The notes below the pieces were generated by a model that did no database searches, was not told the origin of the DNA, and saw nothing but the letters and a program-made list of their open reading frames with translations. From Dehalococcoidia bacterium (GTDB lineage: Bacteria > Chloroflexota > Dehalococcoidia > SAR202 > UBA11138): a DNA stretch of 11,509 bases. Shown here one piece after another: positions 1 through 6,844 of the stretch; the stretch's first letter is position 1, and each line of letters begins with the position of its first letter. A program made the translations under genes and the position numbers. The stretch covers positions 1-11,509 of the forward strand of contig JAAXHY010000594.1 of NCBI GenBank assembly GCA_012270665.1, given 5' to 3'.

Positions 1-1
1 C

Positions 2-358
2 GTTCCGCGAATCACGTCCGCGGCGGAGGGTGCTGGCAGACCGGCTCCCAGAGTGTGTGTCGGTCTGCCGGTATGCGTTACGGACGACCGCCAGGCGGGA
101 TTCGAGGCGGCGTCCGGGTTCTTCGGTCGCTACGGCGGCCTGCCAAGTTACCGGCGTATGCTGGACATCGAGGGAGTCGAGAGTCCGGCGGAGGTGGCGA
201 TAATTGGCAGCGAGTCTGAGGTCGAGGCGCAGTTGAGGGCGCTCTCCGACGCGGGGGCGACGGACTACCTGGCGTCCATATTCCCGACCGGAGACGACGC
301 TGAGTCATCGGTGACCCGGACGCGCGAACTTCTGCTGTCTCTAGTGGGGAAGGTGTGA
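2..358 (+). CDS. F420-dependent LLM-class oxidoreductase, C-terminal part (5' end outside window)
   Basis: Reading frame 2 is open from the left edge to TGA at 356-358, giving 118 residues that begin VPRITSAAEGAGRP. A GTG at 53 lies inside the conserved sequence, so the true start is upstream of the window. The run GRPAPRVCVGLPVCVTDD, then YGGLPSYRRMLDIEG, then a stretch on SPAEVAIIGSESEVEAQL and an AGATDY strand, matches by recall the C-terminal third of the MSMEG_4879-type (TIGR03564) F420-dependent luciferase-like family, a TIM-barrel fold that moves hydride from reduced F420 to a small organic substrate. The YGGLPSY segment lies where that family packs against the cofactor side. Substrate cannot be inferred. 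The upstream operon, if any, is not visible, and no terminator hairpin with a T-run follows. Family call is fairly sure; the exact subfamily is by recall. Confidence 0.85.
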   Translation, partial: VPRITSAAEGAGRPAPRVCVGLPVCVTDDRQAGFEAASGFFGRYGGLPSYRRMLDIEGVESPAEVAIIGSESEVEAQLRALSDAGATDYLASIFPTGDDAESSVTRTRELLLSLVGKV

Positions 359-725
359 GGTTTCCGCATTTGGCAGCTATAAGCGCGCGCGTTCCGCCAG
401 ATTGCTGGTATCAGTCGCCGCGCTAACCTCCCGTCTTCTCATCCCCGGTGTCCACAGACGCGGAACCCGGGCCGCCCGCGTCGCCATCCCCTAGCACATT
501 AGTGCATATGCGCCGACACGCTCGATTTCTGGCTTGGCGTGAGAGATGTATCCGCGAACTACTACGAGGCGCGATCTCCGCCGATGTCGCAGAAATCGCG
601 TCTTGGCGGGAATAGTGAACAACGCGGGCTATCGAACTTGAGAGAACCCGGATGGCGCTGTCCGCCGCGGGCGTTCTGAGTTTGGCGGCGAATGAGAGCG
701 TAGATTAGCGAAGGAGTTTCTGAGT
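359..725. other. Intergenic stretch with no convincing gene
   Basis: These 367 bases contain no supported gene. The longest plus-strand candidate is a 35-codon ATG frame at 508-615 with no Shine-Dalgarno sequence and an arginine-rich, featureless product. A 9-bp inverted repeat (CGATTTCTG at 523-531 and CAGAAATCG at 590-598) with a 58-base loop is the only structure I noticed, and each arm is followed shortly by CTTGGCG (533-539 and 602-608). I found no convincing promoter; TAGATT at 701-706 is -10-like but has no properly spaced -35. The last 15 bases hold the ribosome binding site of the next gene, AAGGAG at 711-716. Confidence 0.6.
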
Positions 726-2492
726 ATGGCAGAGCGGGATATCATACTGGTCGGAGGGGGCGAGTCCTCGAAGATCATCATTTCGTCGGTGATGGACAAA
801 TTGCAGCACAGGGTTCTGGGAGTCCTGTTCATTGATCACGACGATTCCACCATCCGTGAGATGTATGCGGAGATGTCTAAGTACAGCGGACAGGGCGTGG
901 AGGTCAGGGATGTGAGACTGCACAAGCGGACGCTCGACAGGGAGAAGTTCGACACCATCGCGGAGGAGTTGGGGCTTCTGGGGCGCGGTGTTACATGGGA
1001 GGATCCGCTTCCCAACCATCCGCCCATGGTGAGGGTGCAGACCCGCCTGTGGGGTCAGGAGATACTGGACGCGCTGTGGGATATGCTGCCGACGGTGGGC
1101 GCGGACGACACTCACACGGGCAGACTCGAGGGTCCGAGGGTGATGATAGTCTCCGTATTCGGGATAACAGGCATGACATCCAGCACGGTAGGCGTAGAAG
1201 CGGCAGTCGTGCTGCGCGACAGGCTTCGCACGCGACTGTTGAACGACCGGGGAGAGAACGCGGGAGCCGTGATCAACAGCACGCTGGATACGGGCACGAT
1301 GCCGATGTTCGTGGGAGTGGGCTGTTTCCCTCCCGACCCGACGGACGGCGCGGGGCATTACAACATTCCGCACGGGCTGCGTATGTCGAAAGTCATCAAG
1401 GAGAATCTGGCGCGCTCGCTGTCGCCCCGTGAAGTGAGTATGCGAGGCAAGCCATTCAACAAGTTTCTGCTGATAGACGGCAGCGGCGCCTGGCGGACGC
1501 AGGACAATCAGAACGATTACAGCGAGTGGGTGGCTCGAACGCTTTCGACGCTTCTGACATGCCAGTCGGTGGACGCGGCCCCGGACGACGACACGTTCTA
1601 CGACTCGATTGAATTGCTGGATAGTTGCGATCCGTTCTCCCACGTTGGGCTGATAATGGCCGGACTAAGACACGGCGATAAGAAGTTGATTGATGAATTC
1701 CGCTTCATCAAAGGGAAGATCTCGGATATCTATCCGGATCGGGCTGAAGACCCCAACGTGTCGCTTCTGCGTGAGGTGGTCGGCAGTCTGGCGGGAACGT
1801 CTGAGGAATCGGCGGTTCAGAATGTTCGAGACGCCGCTAACGAATGGCTGGAATCTAAGGAGGAACTGGGATGGTGGAATAGCTGGATGCCCGGCAAGAA
1901 ATTCGCGGTAAAAGACGCGCGTCTGAAACTGCGGAACGCCCTGTCTGAGTTGCCCGAGCTGCTGGACAGGCGTGTTGAAGGTTTTAGCGACGAATGGGCG
2001 AAGTGGTCGCACCAAAAGCTGTGGGTTATGCCGCTGCCCGCGGACCGCTGGATAGACGATCAACTGGAGGACTCGCTGCCGCTGAGGCACCACAATGACG
2101 ATACGCCCAGCGATCATAACATCGTGCAGGACAGGAACGAGTCGAGGCAGGCCACTCACGACATGGTGAGGATGCTGATGCGACACTTGATTGACCCTGT
2201 CAACACCAGCCCGATGAAGGTCTCCAGCGGCACGATGATGCTGGTGGCGTCCACGAAGGTGAAGCGGGACTATCCCCTCCCTGGGCCGGATGACATGAGC
2301 ATATCGTTTGGCGGCGAGTGGAAGATTCTCATGAGTGAATCGGGCGGGCAACAAGACCACCCGATGCATCTGTTGCTGTGGTGGGTTCCGGAAGATGACG
2401 AGATAATGCCTATGTACTACCGGGCAAACGAAGGGTCGAGGGAACTGGAACTACCCCCCGAGTACGAAGCCTGGCCTTCGGAGTCTAGGTAG
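726..2492 (+). CDS. Divergent tubulin/FtsZ-fold protein (Tubulin_2-like)
   Basis: The 588-residue product starts at ATG 726, nine bases after AAGGAG. The N terminus IILVGGGESSKIIISSVMD (residues 6-24) followed by VLGVLFIDHDD (30-40) looks like the first nucleotide-binding strand and loop of prokaryotic tubulin-like proteins, where a GLGGTG-type loop is followed by an LDTD-type strand. Residues 138-167 place FGITGMTSST where the GGTGSG phosphate-binding loop is expected, followed by the helix VGVEAAVVLRDRL. Later GKPFNKFLLIDG (241-252) resembles the strand after the nucleotide domain. The phosphate loop keeps only G146, T148 and G149 of GGTGSG, so GTP binding may be weakened or lost. The C-terminal half (about 290-588) is helical, tryptophan-rich and unrecognised, with no signal peptide or membrane helix, so the protein is probably cytosolic. 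It ends 27 bases before the lipoprotein start and probably shares its transcript. Alternative: another Rossmann-like P-loop-less fold. Confidence 0.6.
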   Translation: MAERDIILVGGGESSKIIISSVMDKLQHRVLGVLFIDHDDSTIREMYAEMSKYSGQGVEVRDVRLHKRTLDREKFDTIAEELGLLGRGVTWEDPLPNHPPMVRVQTRLWGQEILDALWDMLPTVGADDTHTGRLEGPRVMIVSVFGITGMTSSTVGVEAAVVLRDRLRTRLLNDRGENAGAVINSTLDTGTMPMFVGVGCFPPDPTDGAGHYNIPHGLRMSKVIKENLARSLSPREVSMRGKPFNKFLLIDGSGAWRTQDNQNDYSEWVARTLSTLLTCQSVDAAPDDDTFYDSIELLDSCDPFSHVGLIMAGLRHGDKKLIDEFRFIKGKISDIYPDRAEDPNVSLLREVVGSLAGTSEESAVQNVRDAANEWLESKEELGWWNSWMPGKKFAVKDARLKLRNALSELPELLDRRVEGFSDEWAKWSHQKLWVMPLPADRWIDDQLEDSLPLRHHNDDTPSDHNIVQDRNESRQATHDMVRMLMRHLIDPVNTSPMKVSSGTMMLVASTKVKRDYPLPGPDDMSISFGGEWKILMSESGGQQDHPMHLLLWWVPEDDEIMPMYYRANEGSRELELPPEYEAWPSESR

Positions 2493-2504
2493 AGAGGGAC
2501 GGCG

Positions 2505-2510
2505 AAAGGA
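2505..2510 (+). promoter_or_regulatory. Ribosome binding site that decides the lipoprotein start
   Basis: AAAGGA at 2505-2510 directly abuts ATG 2511 but sits nine bases before the in-frame ATG at 2520. The second spacing is workable and the first is not, so translation most likely begins at 2520. That choice also gives a cleaner lipoprotein signal starting MKTIVMAALA. Confidence 0.65.
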
Positions 2511-2519
2511 ATGAGCCTA

Positions 2520-3023
2520 ATGAAAACCATCGTCATGGCAGCGCTTGCGTTGGCCGTCGGGCTGCTGACCGCATGTTCGGAGAGTCCCACCCAAGGTTGC
2601 TTGATAACCCACGTGAACAGTGTGAAACTCAACCCCGCGGTGTCGTTTCCCTCCAACGCTGAACCTATCGCCATGAACCCCGGCGACTCTTACCAGATAT
2701 GGTGCGCCAGGGAGATAAGCGACTTCAGCGTGGGGGACATCATATCGGTGGACCAGCAGACCCTCAGGATAGCGTCTCTGCCCGCCGACGTCGAGCTCGA
2801 GATACGCCCAAACGAACGCGAGGCGGTCTATCGTGGACATCCGGCGCCCTCGTCGGCGAACGTGTGGGCTGGCTTCGAGGAGGCGTCCACCAGCATGACT
2901 CCAGCCGATTGGCGTGGCGGCGTGGCCGCGCTCGCAATCGCAGCGATTGTTGTCGCTGTCGCTCTGTACTTCTGGCGCAAGAGGGGGCAGAGGGCGGAAG
3001 CTGTAAGCTTCGAGCGATTCTAA
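2520..3023 (+). CDS. Lipoprotein with a C-terminal transmembrane anchor, function unknown
   Basis: The 167-residue product (from ATG 2520; an in-frame ATG at 2511 would add three residues) begins MKTIVMAALALAVGLLTAC. This is a signal peptide with a good lipobox, L-T-A-C, predicting cleavage before Cys19 and lipidation outside the membrane. Residues 20-130 form an extracytoplasmic domain with two more cysteines (C27, C62) that could pair. A single hydrophobic helix follows at about 134-151 (GVAALAIAAIVVAVALYF), then a basic tail WRKRGQRAEAVSFERF. Positive-inside logic puts that tail in the cytoplasm, so the protein would be held by a lipid at one end and a helix at the other. I do not recognise the domain. 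It starts 27 bases after the tubulin-like gene on the same strand, which suggests co-transcription and possibly that the tail contacts that protein; this is inference only. Confidence 0.75.
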   Translation: MKTIVMAALALAVGLLTACSESPTQGCLITHVNSVKLNPAVSFPSNAEPIAMNPGDSYQIWCAREISDFSVGDIISVDQQTLRIASLPADVELEIRPNEREAVYRGHPAPSSANVWAGFEEASTSMTPADWRGGVAALAIAAIVVAVALYFWRKRGQRAEAVSFERF

Positions 3024-3052
3024 CAGGGCTGTCGCCTTGTGTCCGCGTGGCG

Positions 3053-3093
3053 TAGAATGGGGAAGAAATTCGAGTGACTCTTTCACCATTCTA
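3053..3093 (+). other. Inverted repeat/hairpin overlapping the next gene's ribosome binding site
   Basis: TAGAATGG (3053-3060) and CCATTCTA (3086-3093) are perfect 8-base complements. The stem can extend inward imperfectly through GAAGA and TCTTTC. The right arm ends on the first base of AGGAG (3093-3097), the ribosome binding site of the dehydratase gene. No T-run follows, so it does not look like a classical terminator. TAGAAT at 3053-3058 also resembles a -10 box, but no good -35 lies 16-18 bases upstream. Confidence 0.5.
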
Positions 3094-3103
3094 GGAGCGA
3101 CAG

Positions 3104-4291
3104 ATGAAAGTTACGGCGATAAAGCCTTATTCGGTTCAGGACGGGGAGGGCGGCAACTACTTCATCGTCAAGGTGGAGACGGACGAGGGGATATACGGAC
3201 TGGGCGAGATAGGCATAAGGAACTGGGGCGGCGCGATAACTGAGGCGATCATGCACCTCTCGGAGGCGGTCATCGGGCAGGACCCGTGGAGCACAGAGCG
3301 TCTGTGGCAGCAGATGTTCAGGGGAGGATTCTTCCCGGCGGACAAGGTGTATTGCTGCGCGATAAGCGCGATTGACATAGCGCTGTGGGACATCAAAGGC
3401 AAGTCGGTCAATATGCCGGTGTACAAGCTGCTGGGCGGACCTGTGCGCGACAAGGTGGTGTGCTACCCGCACACGCAGGGGCGGACCAACGAGGAGCTTG
3501 TGGAGAACTCCAAGCAGGCCGTGGCGGACGGCTGGAAGTTCGTGCGCTGGGGACAGCCCGAGACGGGCGGCGTCTTCGAGTACCGCAGCGCGAGCGACCC
3601 ACTCGGCCAGCCCGGAATCATGGAGCCGGTCGAATCCATCCGTATGGCCGAAGAGCAGATGGCGATGGTCAGGGAGGCTGTTGGGCCGGACATACAACTC
3701 TGTTTCGACGCTCACACCAGGCTCGACACGGCGCACATGGTAACGATGTGCCGCGCTCTGGAGCCTTTCAATCCGTTCTTCATAGAAGACCCTCTGCGGT
3801 CTGAGAACCCGGCCAGCTATCGCACGCTGGCCAGGCACGTGTCGCTACCGATAGCGGCGGGCGAGCAGTGGGCCTCCAAGTGGTCGTTCCGCGAGGTGAT
3901 CGAGGAGGAGTTGATCAACTACGCGCGGATAGACCTGTGCATAGTAGGCGGTCTTACCGAGGCATTGAAGATAACCCACTGGGCTGAGACGCACTACATT
4001 GACATCGTGCCGCACAACCCGCTGGGCCCGGTGAGCGCGGCTGCGTGCGTCAACCTGTGCATGGCCTCGACGAACGTGGGCGTGCAGGAGATGCCGCGTC
4101 GTCCGGGCAGTTTCGCCACTGATCTATTCCCACTCCAGATAGAGTGGGCGGACGGCTACTCGTGGACGCCGGCGGACAGGCCGGGTCTGGGCGTTGACTT
4201 CGACGAGGACTTCGCCAGGGCCAATCCCGCGCCTTTGAACGGCTGGACTCCACAACTCAGGCGCAACGACGGCGCGTTCACTAACTGGTAA
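3104..4291 (+). CDS. Enolase-superfamily (mandelate racemase/MLE) acid-sugar dehydratase, DgoD/ManD-like
   Basis: ATG 3104 follows AGGAG (3093-3097) by six bases, and the 395-residue length is normal for the family. Residues 1-120 form the capping domain (ETDEGIYGLGE, IGQDPWSTERLWQ, AIDIALWDIKGK), followed by the modified TIM barrel. The metal ligands are D202 (in CFDAHTR), E228 (FIEDP) and E254 (AAGEQ), with H204 and H304 (PHNPLGP) as candidate acid/base residues. As I recall E. coli galactonate dehydratase (D183, H185, E209, E235, H285), all five are offset by exactly 19, and both proteins end in a conserved tryptophan. This supports a cytosolic Mg-dependent dehydratase of a sugar acid. R148 and Y160 are spaced like the Arg147/Tyr159 pair I recall in mannonate dehydratase, so a mannonate or other aldonate substrate is possible. 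Similar dehydratases are numerous in SAR202-type bacteria. The gene appears monocistronic and converges on the next gene with only 8 bases between the stops. Confidence 0.88.
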   Translation: MKVTAIKPYSVQDGEGGNYFIVKVETDEGIYGLGEIGIRNWGGAITEAIMHLSEAVIGQDPWSTERLWQQMFRGGFFPADKVYCCAISAIDIALWDIKGKSVNMPVYKLLGGPVRDKVVCYPHTQGRTNEELVENSKQAVADGWKFVRWGQPETGGVFEYRSASDPLGQPGIMEPVESIRMAEEQMAMVREAVGPDIQLCFDAHTRLDTAHMVTMCRALEPFNPFFIEDPLRSENPASYRTLARHVSLPIAAGEQWASKWSFREVIEEELINYARIDLCIVGGLTEALKITHWAETHYIDIVPHNPLGPVSAAACVNLCMASTNVGVQEMPRRPGSFATDLFPLQIEWADGYSWTPADRPGLGVDFDEDFARANPAPLNGWTPQLRRNDGAFTNW

Positions 4292-4299
4292 GGGTGAAC

Positions 4300-6099
4300 T
4301 CAATCGTAAGAGATGACTTTCAGTCTGGCGGTTTGGTCGGGGATGAGCAGGACATTGGAGCCGCTGACCTGGGCTATTTCGTCGGCGATTCGGGCCGCTT
4401 CGTCGCCATCTAGTGTTGGGGTGAACGCTTCCGGATCGGACCAGCGCGCTTGACGGATGGGGTGGCCGAGGGCGTCCTCGATAGCCTGGGTGAGCGCGGA
4501 ATCGTCGTCCGGGGTGAGAAGGGTCACTCGTTTCCGGGCGGGCTCTGGCTGTGGTTCGTCGGGCTGGTAAGCCTGGTCGGCGCGGTAGATGGCCCAGTGG
4601 TATGGGAGGAAGAGCGCGGACGTGAGGGCGAACCCGACTGCGGGCGCGAGGTCGCGCAGTGTTTCCACGGACAGCGCGGCGTCGAGAAGGTCGCGGAGGA
4701 TGACGAACAGCGTCCCGCCACCTCCGCCCAGGAAGGCGAGCGCGCCCGCGCCGAGTACGGCGAAGACATAAATCCTGTGCGAGAGGGAGGTCGCCTCGGA
4801 TTCAGGGTCGGCGGCGTAGGCCAGCCGCAGGCGTCGCCAGTAGTATCCCCAAACGGGGATGCCGATGATGAGCATGGTGAGTATGGCCGCTATGGGAGAC
4901 CGCCAGGCGTCGCTGTCGGTGATGGAGACGCTCAGGGCTTCGGCGAAGGTCGCCAGCGCGGTATTGAAGGCCAGGAAGGACGCGCCTGAGAGGGCGGTGA
5001 GTCCGAACGCGGCCATGAGATGGTCGTAGATTCGCCGGACGGGAGTGGCGTATTCGCCGACTGCCTCCGTGAGCATACGACGTCTGAACAATGCCCAGGC
5101 GACAGCGCCGACGGATGCGACCACCAGGGCGCCGGGCATATCCTCGAAGCGCAGAGCGGCGCTTTCGCTCGCGGCTCCGAGAAGCCAGAACAGCGTTGTG
5201 GACGCCATCACCCCGACGCTTCCCAGCGCGGCTGCCATCCCGCCCATGGACGCTATGAACAGCGTTATCCAGCGCAGGGCCGAGTTCCTGTCGCCGAGGG
5301 CGAATCTGTGCCAGTGCGTCCAGTACATCGCTCCGCCAACTATGGCCACGGACAAATCGGTTCTCAGCGACTCGCGCGCCAGCCCCGTCTGCTCGGGCAG
5401 AGTGACCGCGACCAGGAACAGGGCGGCGTACCCGTCCTGGAGCAGGGAGTGAATCATGGCGCCGACGCCGACGGCGAACATACCCGCGCCCACCAGCGAC
5501 ATGGCGTACAGGTAGAGCCTGCGGATTCCGCGGGTCTCCATGGATGGCTGACCCTCGGCGGATTCGATCTGCCAGTGGTAGCCCCAGATCATAGCCCAGG
5601 GCAGGATGGAAGCGAGGCTGAACTCTGGGAACTCGCCTGCCCTCATGGCCCACTTGAGTATCTCGTATGAGACGGCGGCGAGGAAGCCGAGCGCGACGCC
5701 CAGCGTCAGATAGATGTACACCTTCCTGATTATCGAGCGACTTTCGACCGGCATAGCGGCGACGCTTCGCAGGATGAATCGCCAGTGGAAGAACCATATC
5801 GGCAGCGCGACGATGGAAAGCGAGAGTCCCCAGGCGAGCGCGTTGGATGAGAGGGAGAACGCCGACCCGTCGAACAGAACGTTCAGCAGGCTTTGGACGG
5901 CCAACGAGATGCCGGCTACGAGCGTCATAAGAGCGGCGAACGAGATGCCGTAGAAGTAGAGCCGTTTCAGCGTCCCGATGCCGGGGTCGTAGTCTTCGTC
6001 GGACTCCGGCTCTCGTTTGCGCCACGCGTAGATGGCGTATATGACCCCGCCGATGATCGCCAGCAGTATCAGAATGGGAAACGATTCCAGGATGTCCAA
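4300..6099 (-). CDS. Polytopic membrane protein of six repeats (DUF5671-like) with a soluble C-terminal domain
   Basis: The 599-residue product starts at TTG 6099; the next methionine (M58) is inside the first repeat, and a good ribosome binding site precedes the TTG. A membrane helix at about 7-25 is followed by six related units at about 42-110, 123-177, 191-266, 274-341, 353-423 and 440-505. Each opens with an R-x-[YI]-type helix start (RLYFYGIS, KVYIYLTL, RLYLYAMS, RWITLFIA, RIYDHLMA, RIYVFAVL) and most close with an aromatic HW-type signature (PIWFFHW, MIWGYHW, AMYWTHW, PVWGYYW, LPYHW). The fourth closes as AVAWALF, without the HW. This matches my memory of the DUF5671 repeat family of Chloroflexota, whose function is unknown. 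Residues about 521-599 (from KRVTLLTP to LLIPDQTARLKVISYD) look like a small soluble alpha/beta domain. It lies 42 bases downstream of the NTF2-like gene on the same strand and is probably its operon partner. Membrane localisation is secure; function is not. Confidence 0.82.
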   Translation of the reverse strand: MDILESFPILILLAIIGGVIYAIYAWRKREPESDEDYDPGIGTLKRLYFYGISFAALMTLVAGISLAVQSLLNVLFDGSAFSLSSNALAWGLSLSIVALPIWFFHWRFILRSVAAMPVESRSIIRKVYIYLTLGVALGFLAAVSYEILKWAMRAGEFPEFSLASILPWAMIWGYHWQIESAEGQPSMETRGIRRLYLYAMSLVGAGMFAVGVGAMIHSLLQDGYAALFLVAVTLPEQTGLARESLRTDLSVAIVGGAMYWTHWHRFALGDRNSALRWITLFIASMGGMAAALGSVGVMASTTLFWLLGAASESAALRFEDMPGALVVASVGAVAWALFRRRMLTEAVGEYATPVRRIYDHLMAAFGLTALSGASFLAFNTALATFAEALSVSITDSDAWRSPIAAILTMLIIGIPVWGYYWRRLRLAYAADPESEATSLSHRIYVFAVLGAGALAFLGGGGGTLFVILRDLLDAALSVETLRDLAPAVGFALTSALFLPYHWAIYRADQAYQPDEPQPEPARKRVTLLTPDDDSALTQAIEDALGHPIRQARWSDPEAFTPTLDGDEAARIADEIAQVSGSNVLLIPDQTARLKVISYD

Positions 6100-6102
6100 G
6101 AT

Positions 6103-6110
6103 TCACCTCT
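6103..6110 (-). promoter_or_regulatory. Ribosome binding site supporting a TTG start
   Basis: On the minus strand AGAGGTGA (6110 to 6103) is a near-complete match to the anti-16S complement and sits a few bases before TTG at 6099-6097. No ATG or GTG start lies nearby in that frame, so this site decides the start of the six-repeat membrane protein. Confidence 0.65.
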
Positions 6111-6141
6111 TGGGATTGCATACGCCGCCCGGCGCGCTGGC

Positions 6142-6627
6142 TCATGGCGCTACGGGCCTGGGCGGCTCCGGCGCATCTCTCGCGCAATCGAAACTCGGCC
6201 ACGGGTTTTGGGAAAATTTCCAGTGTCCATCGAATTGTCTGAGCGCGAAACTCACCTCGAAAGCATATTCGGACGGGCCGAACAGACCCCCTCCCCTCAA
6301 TTCGGCCACCCTGACGGTTACGAAAGTCGTTTCTTCAATCGTTTGCGCACTTTCCAGGGTTATACGCTTTTCCTCAAGCTGCCATCTATTGGAGACTCTT
6401 CTGCCGAACATATCCCCGGTGGAGCATCGCGATTGCAGTTCGGGGGATAACAGGTCGTAGGCTGCCTGGAAGTCTTCTTCGTCGAGCGCGCGCAGGTAGG
6501 CTTGGACGGCTGCCTCCGGTGAGCCGGGGGCGAACTCGGCCTCCTTCTGCAAGACGGCGGCGACAATGCTGGCGACGATCAATATCCCCAGTACCGCTCC
6601 GCCGCCTATTAGCCAGTAGTTATTCAT
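6142..6627 (-). CDS. Membrane-anchored NTF2-like (DUF4878-type) protein
   Basis: From ATG 6627 the product is 161 residues: MNNYWLIGGGAVLGILIVAS opens a single N-terminal membrane helix (about residues 4-26), then an extracytoplasmic domain. GSPEAAVQAYLRALDEEDFQAAYDLLSPEL is typical of NTF2-like/DUF4878 domains (helix, acidic turn, AAYDLLS), followed by strands such as TFVTVRVAEL and YAFEVSFALRQFDGHWKFSQ. (The long motif here is residues 36-65, quoted in overlapping pieces: GSPEAAVQAYLRAL, DEEDFQAAYDLLSPEL.) Such domains are usually small binding or scaffold modules, not enzymes with a readable active site. The frame stays open to GTG 6729, but the 34 extra residues look non-coding, so I prefer ATG 6627. 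No Shine-Dalgarno sequence precedes it (ATCTCCATT), so the start is uncertain or the message is leaderless. The stop is 42 bases before the membrane-repeat gene, suggesting an operon. Confidence 0.68.
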   Translation of the reverse strand: MNNYWLIGGGAVLGILIVASIVAAVLQKEAEFAPGSPEAAVQAYLRALDEEDFQAAYDLLSPELQSRCSTGDMFGRRVSNRWQLEEKRITLESAQTIEETTFVTVRVAELRGGGLFGPSEYAFEVSFALRQFDGHWKFSQNPWPSFDCARDAPEPPRPVAP

Positions 6628-6738
6628 AATGGAGATATTTTTGCATATGTGGTCGAGAGATGTGTAGGGTGAAGAAACGGGTGTAAGCATCACAAAAGTG
6701 GTGGGCGTGAGTATATCCACGAAGGACACGAATCAAGG

Positions 6739-6767
6739 CGCTGGGTATAGTCATACTACGCTGGGTA
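6739..6767 (+). repeat. Two 9-bp direct repeats spaced 20 bp
   Basis: CGCTGGGTA occurs at 6739-6747 and 6759-6767, a 20-bp period close to two helical turns. They lie between the divergent NTF2-like and VOC genes and about 50 bases upstream of the VOC promoter, a plausible place for an activator. No regulator is known for them. Confidence 0.4.
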
Positions 6768-6815
6768 CACACCAGAAAATTGACGCTTCCGAAACGGGTC
6801 GTAAACCGGCGCAAA

Positions 6816-6844
6816 TTGACCGAGGGCGTAACCGACGCTACACT
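6816..6844 (+). promoter_or_regulatory. Sigma-70-type promoter of the VOC gene
   Basis: TTGACC (6816-6821) and TACACT (6839-6844) are separated by exactly 17 bases and lie about 54 bases before the VOC start codon. The -35 matches five of six consensus bases and the -10 four of six. A second -35-like TTGACG sits 36 bases upstream at 6780-6785, as part of a repeated AAATTGAC. Confidence 0.6.

Noticed and set aside
508..615. 35-codon ATG frame in the gap before the tubulin-like gene
   Set aside because: No Shine-Dalgarno sequence and no features beyond arginine richness.
705..1643. Long open frame on the minus strand opposite the tubulin-like gene (312 codons)
   Set aside because: Arginine- and histidine-rich translation with no recognisable domain, lying fully antisense to a gene with a good ribosome binding site and family match.
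4802..6202. 466-codon minus-strand frame overlapping the six-repeat membrane protein in another register
   Set aside because: Arginine-rich, no domain, and the overlapping frame has clear repeats, membrane helices and a ribosome binding site.
6628..6729. GTG 6729 as start of the NTF2-like gene
   Set aside because: The 34 extra residues have no signal-like character and would place a polar stretch before the membrane helix; ATG 6627 fits the family better.
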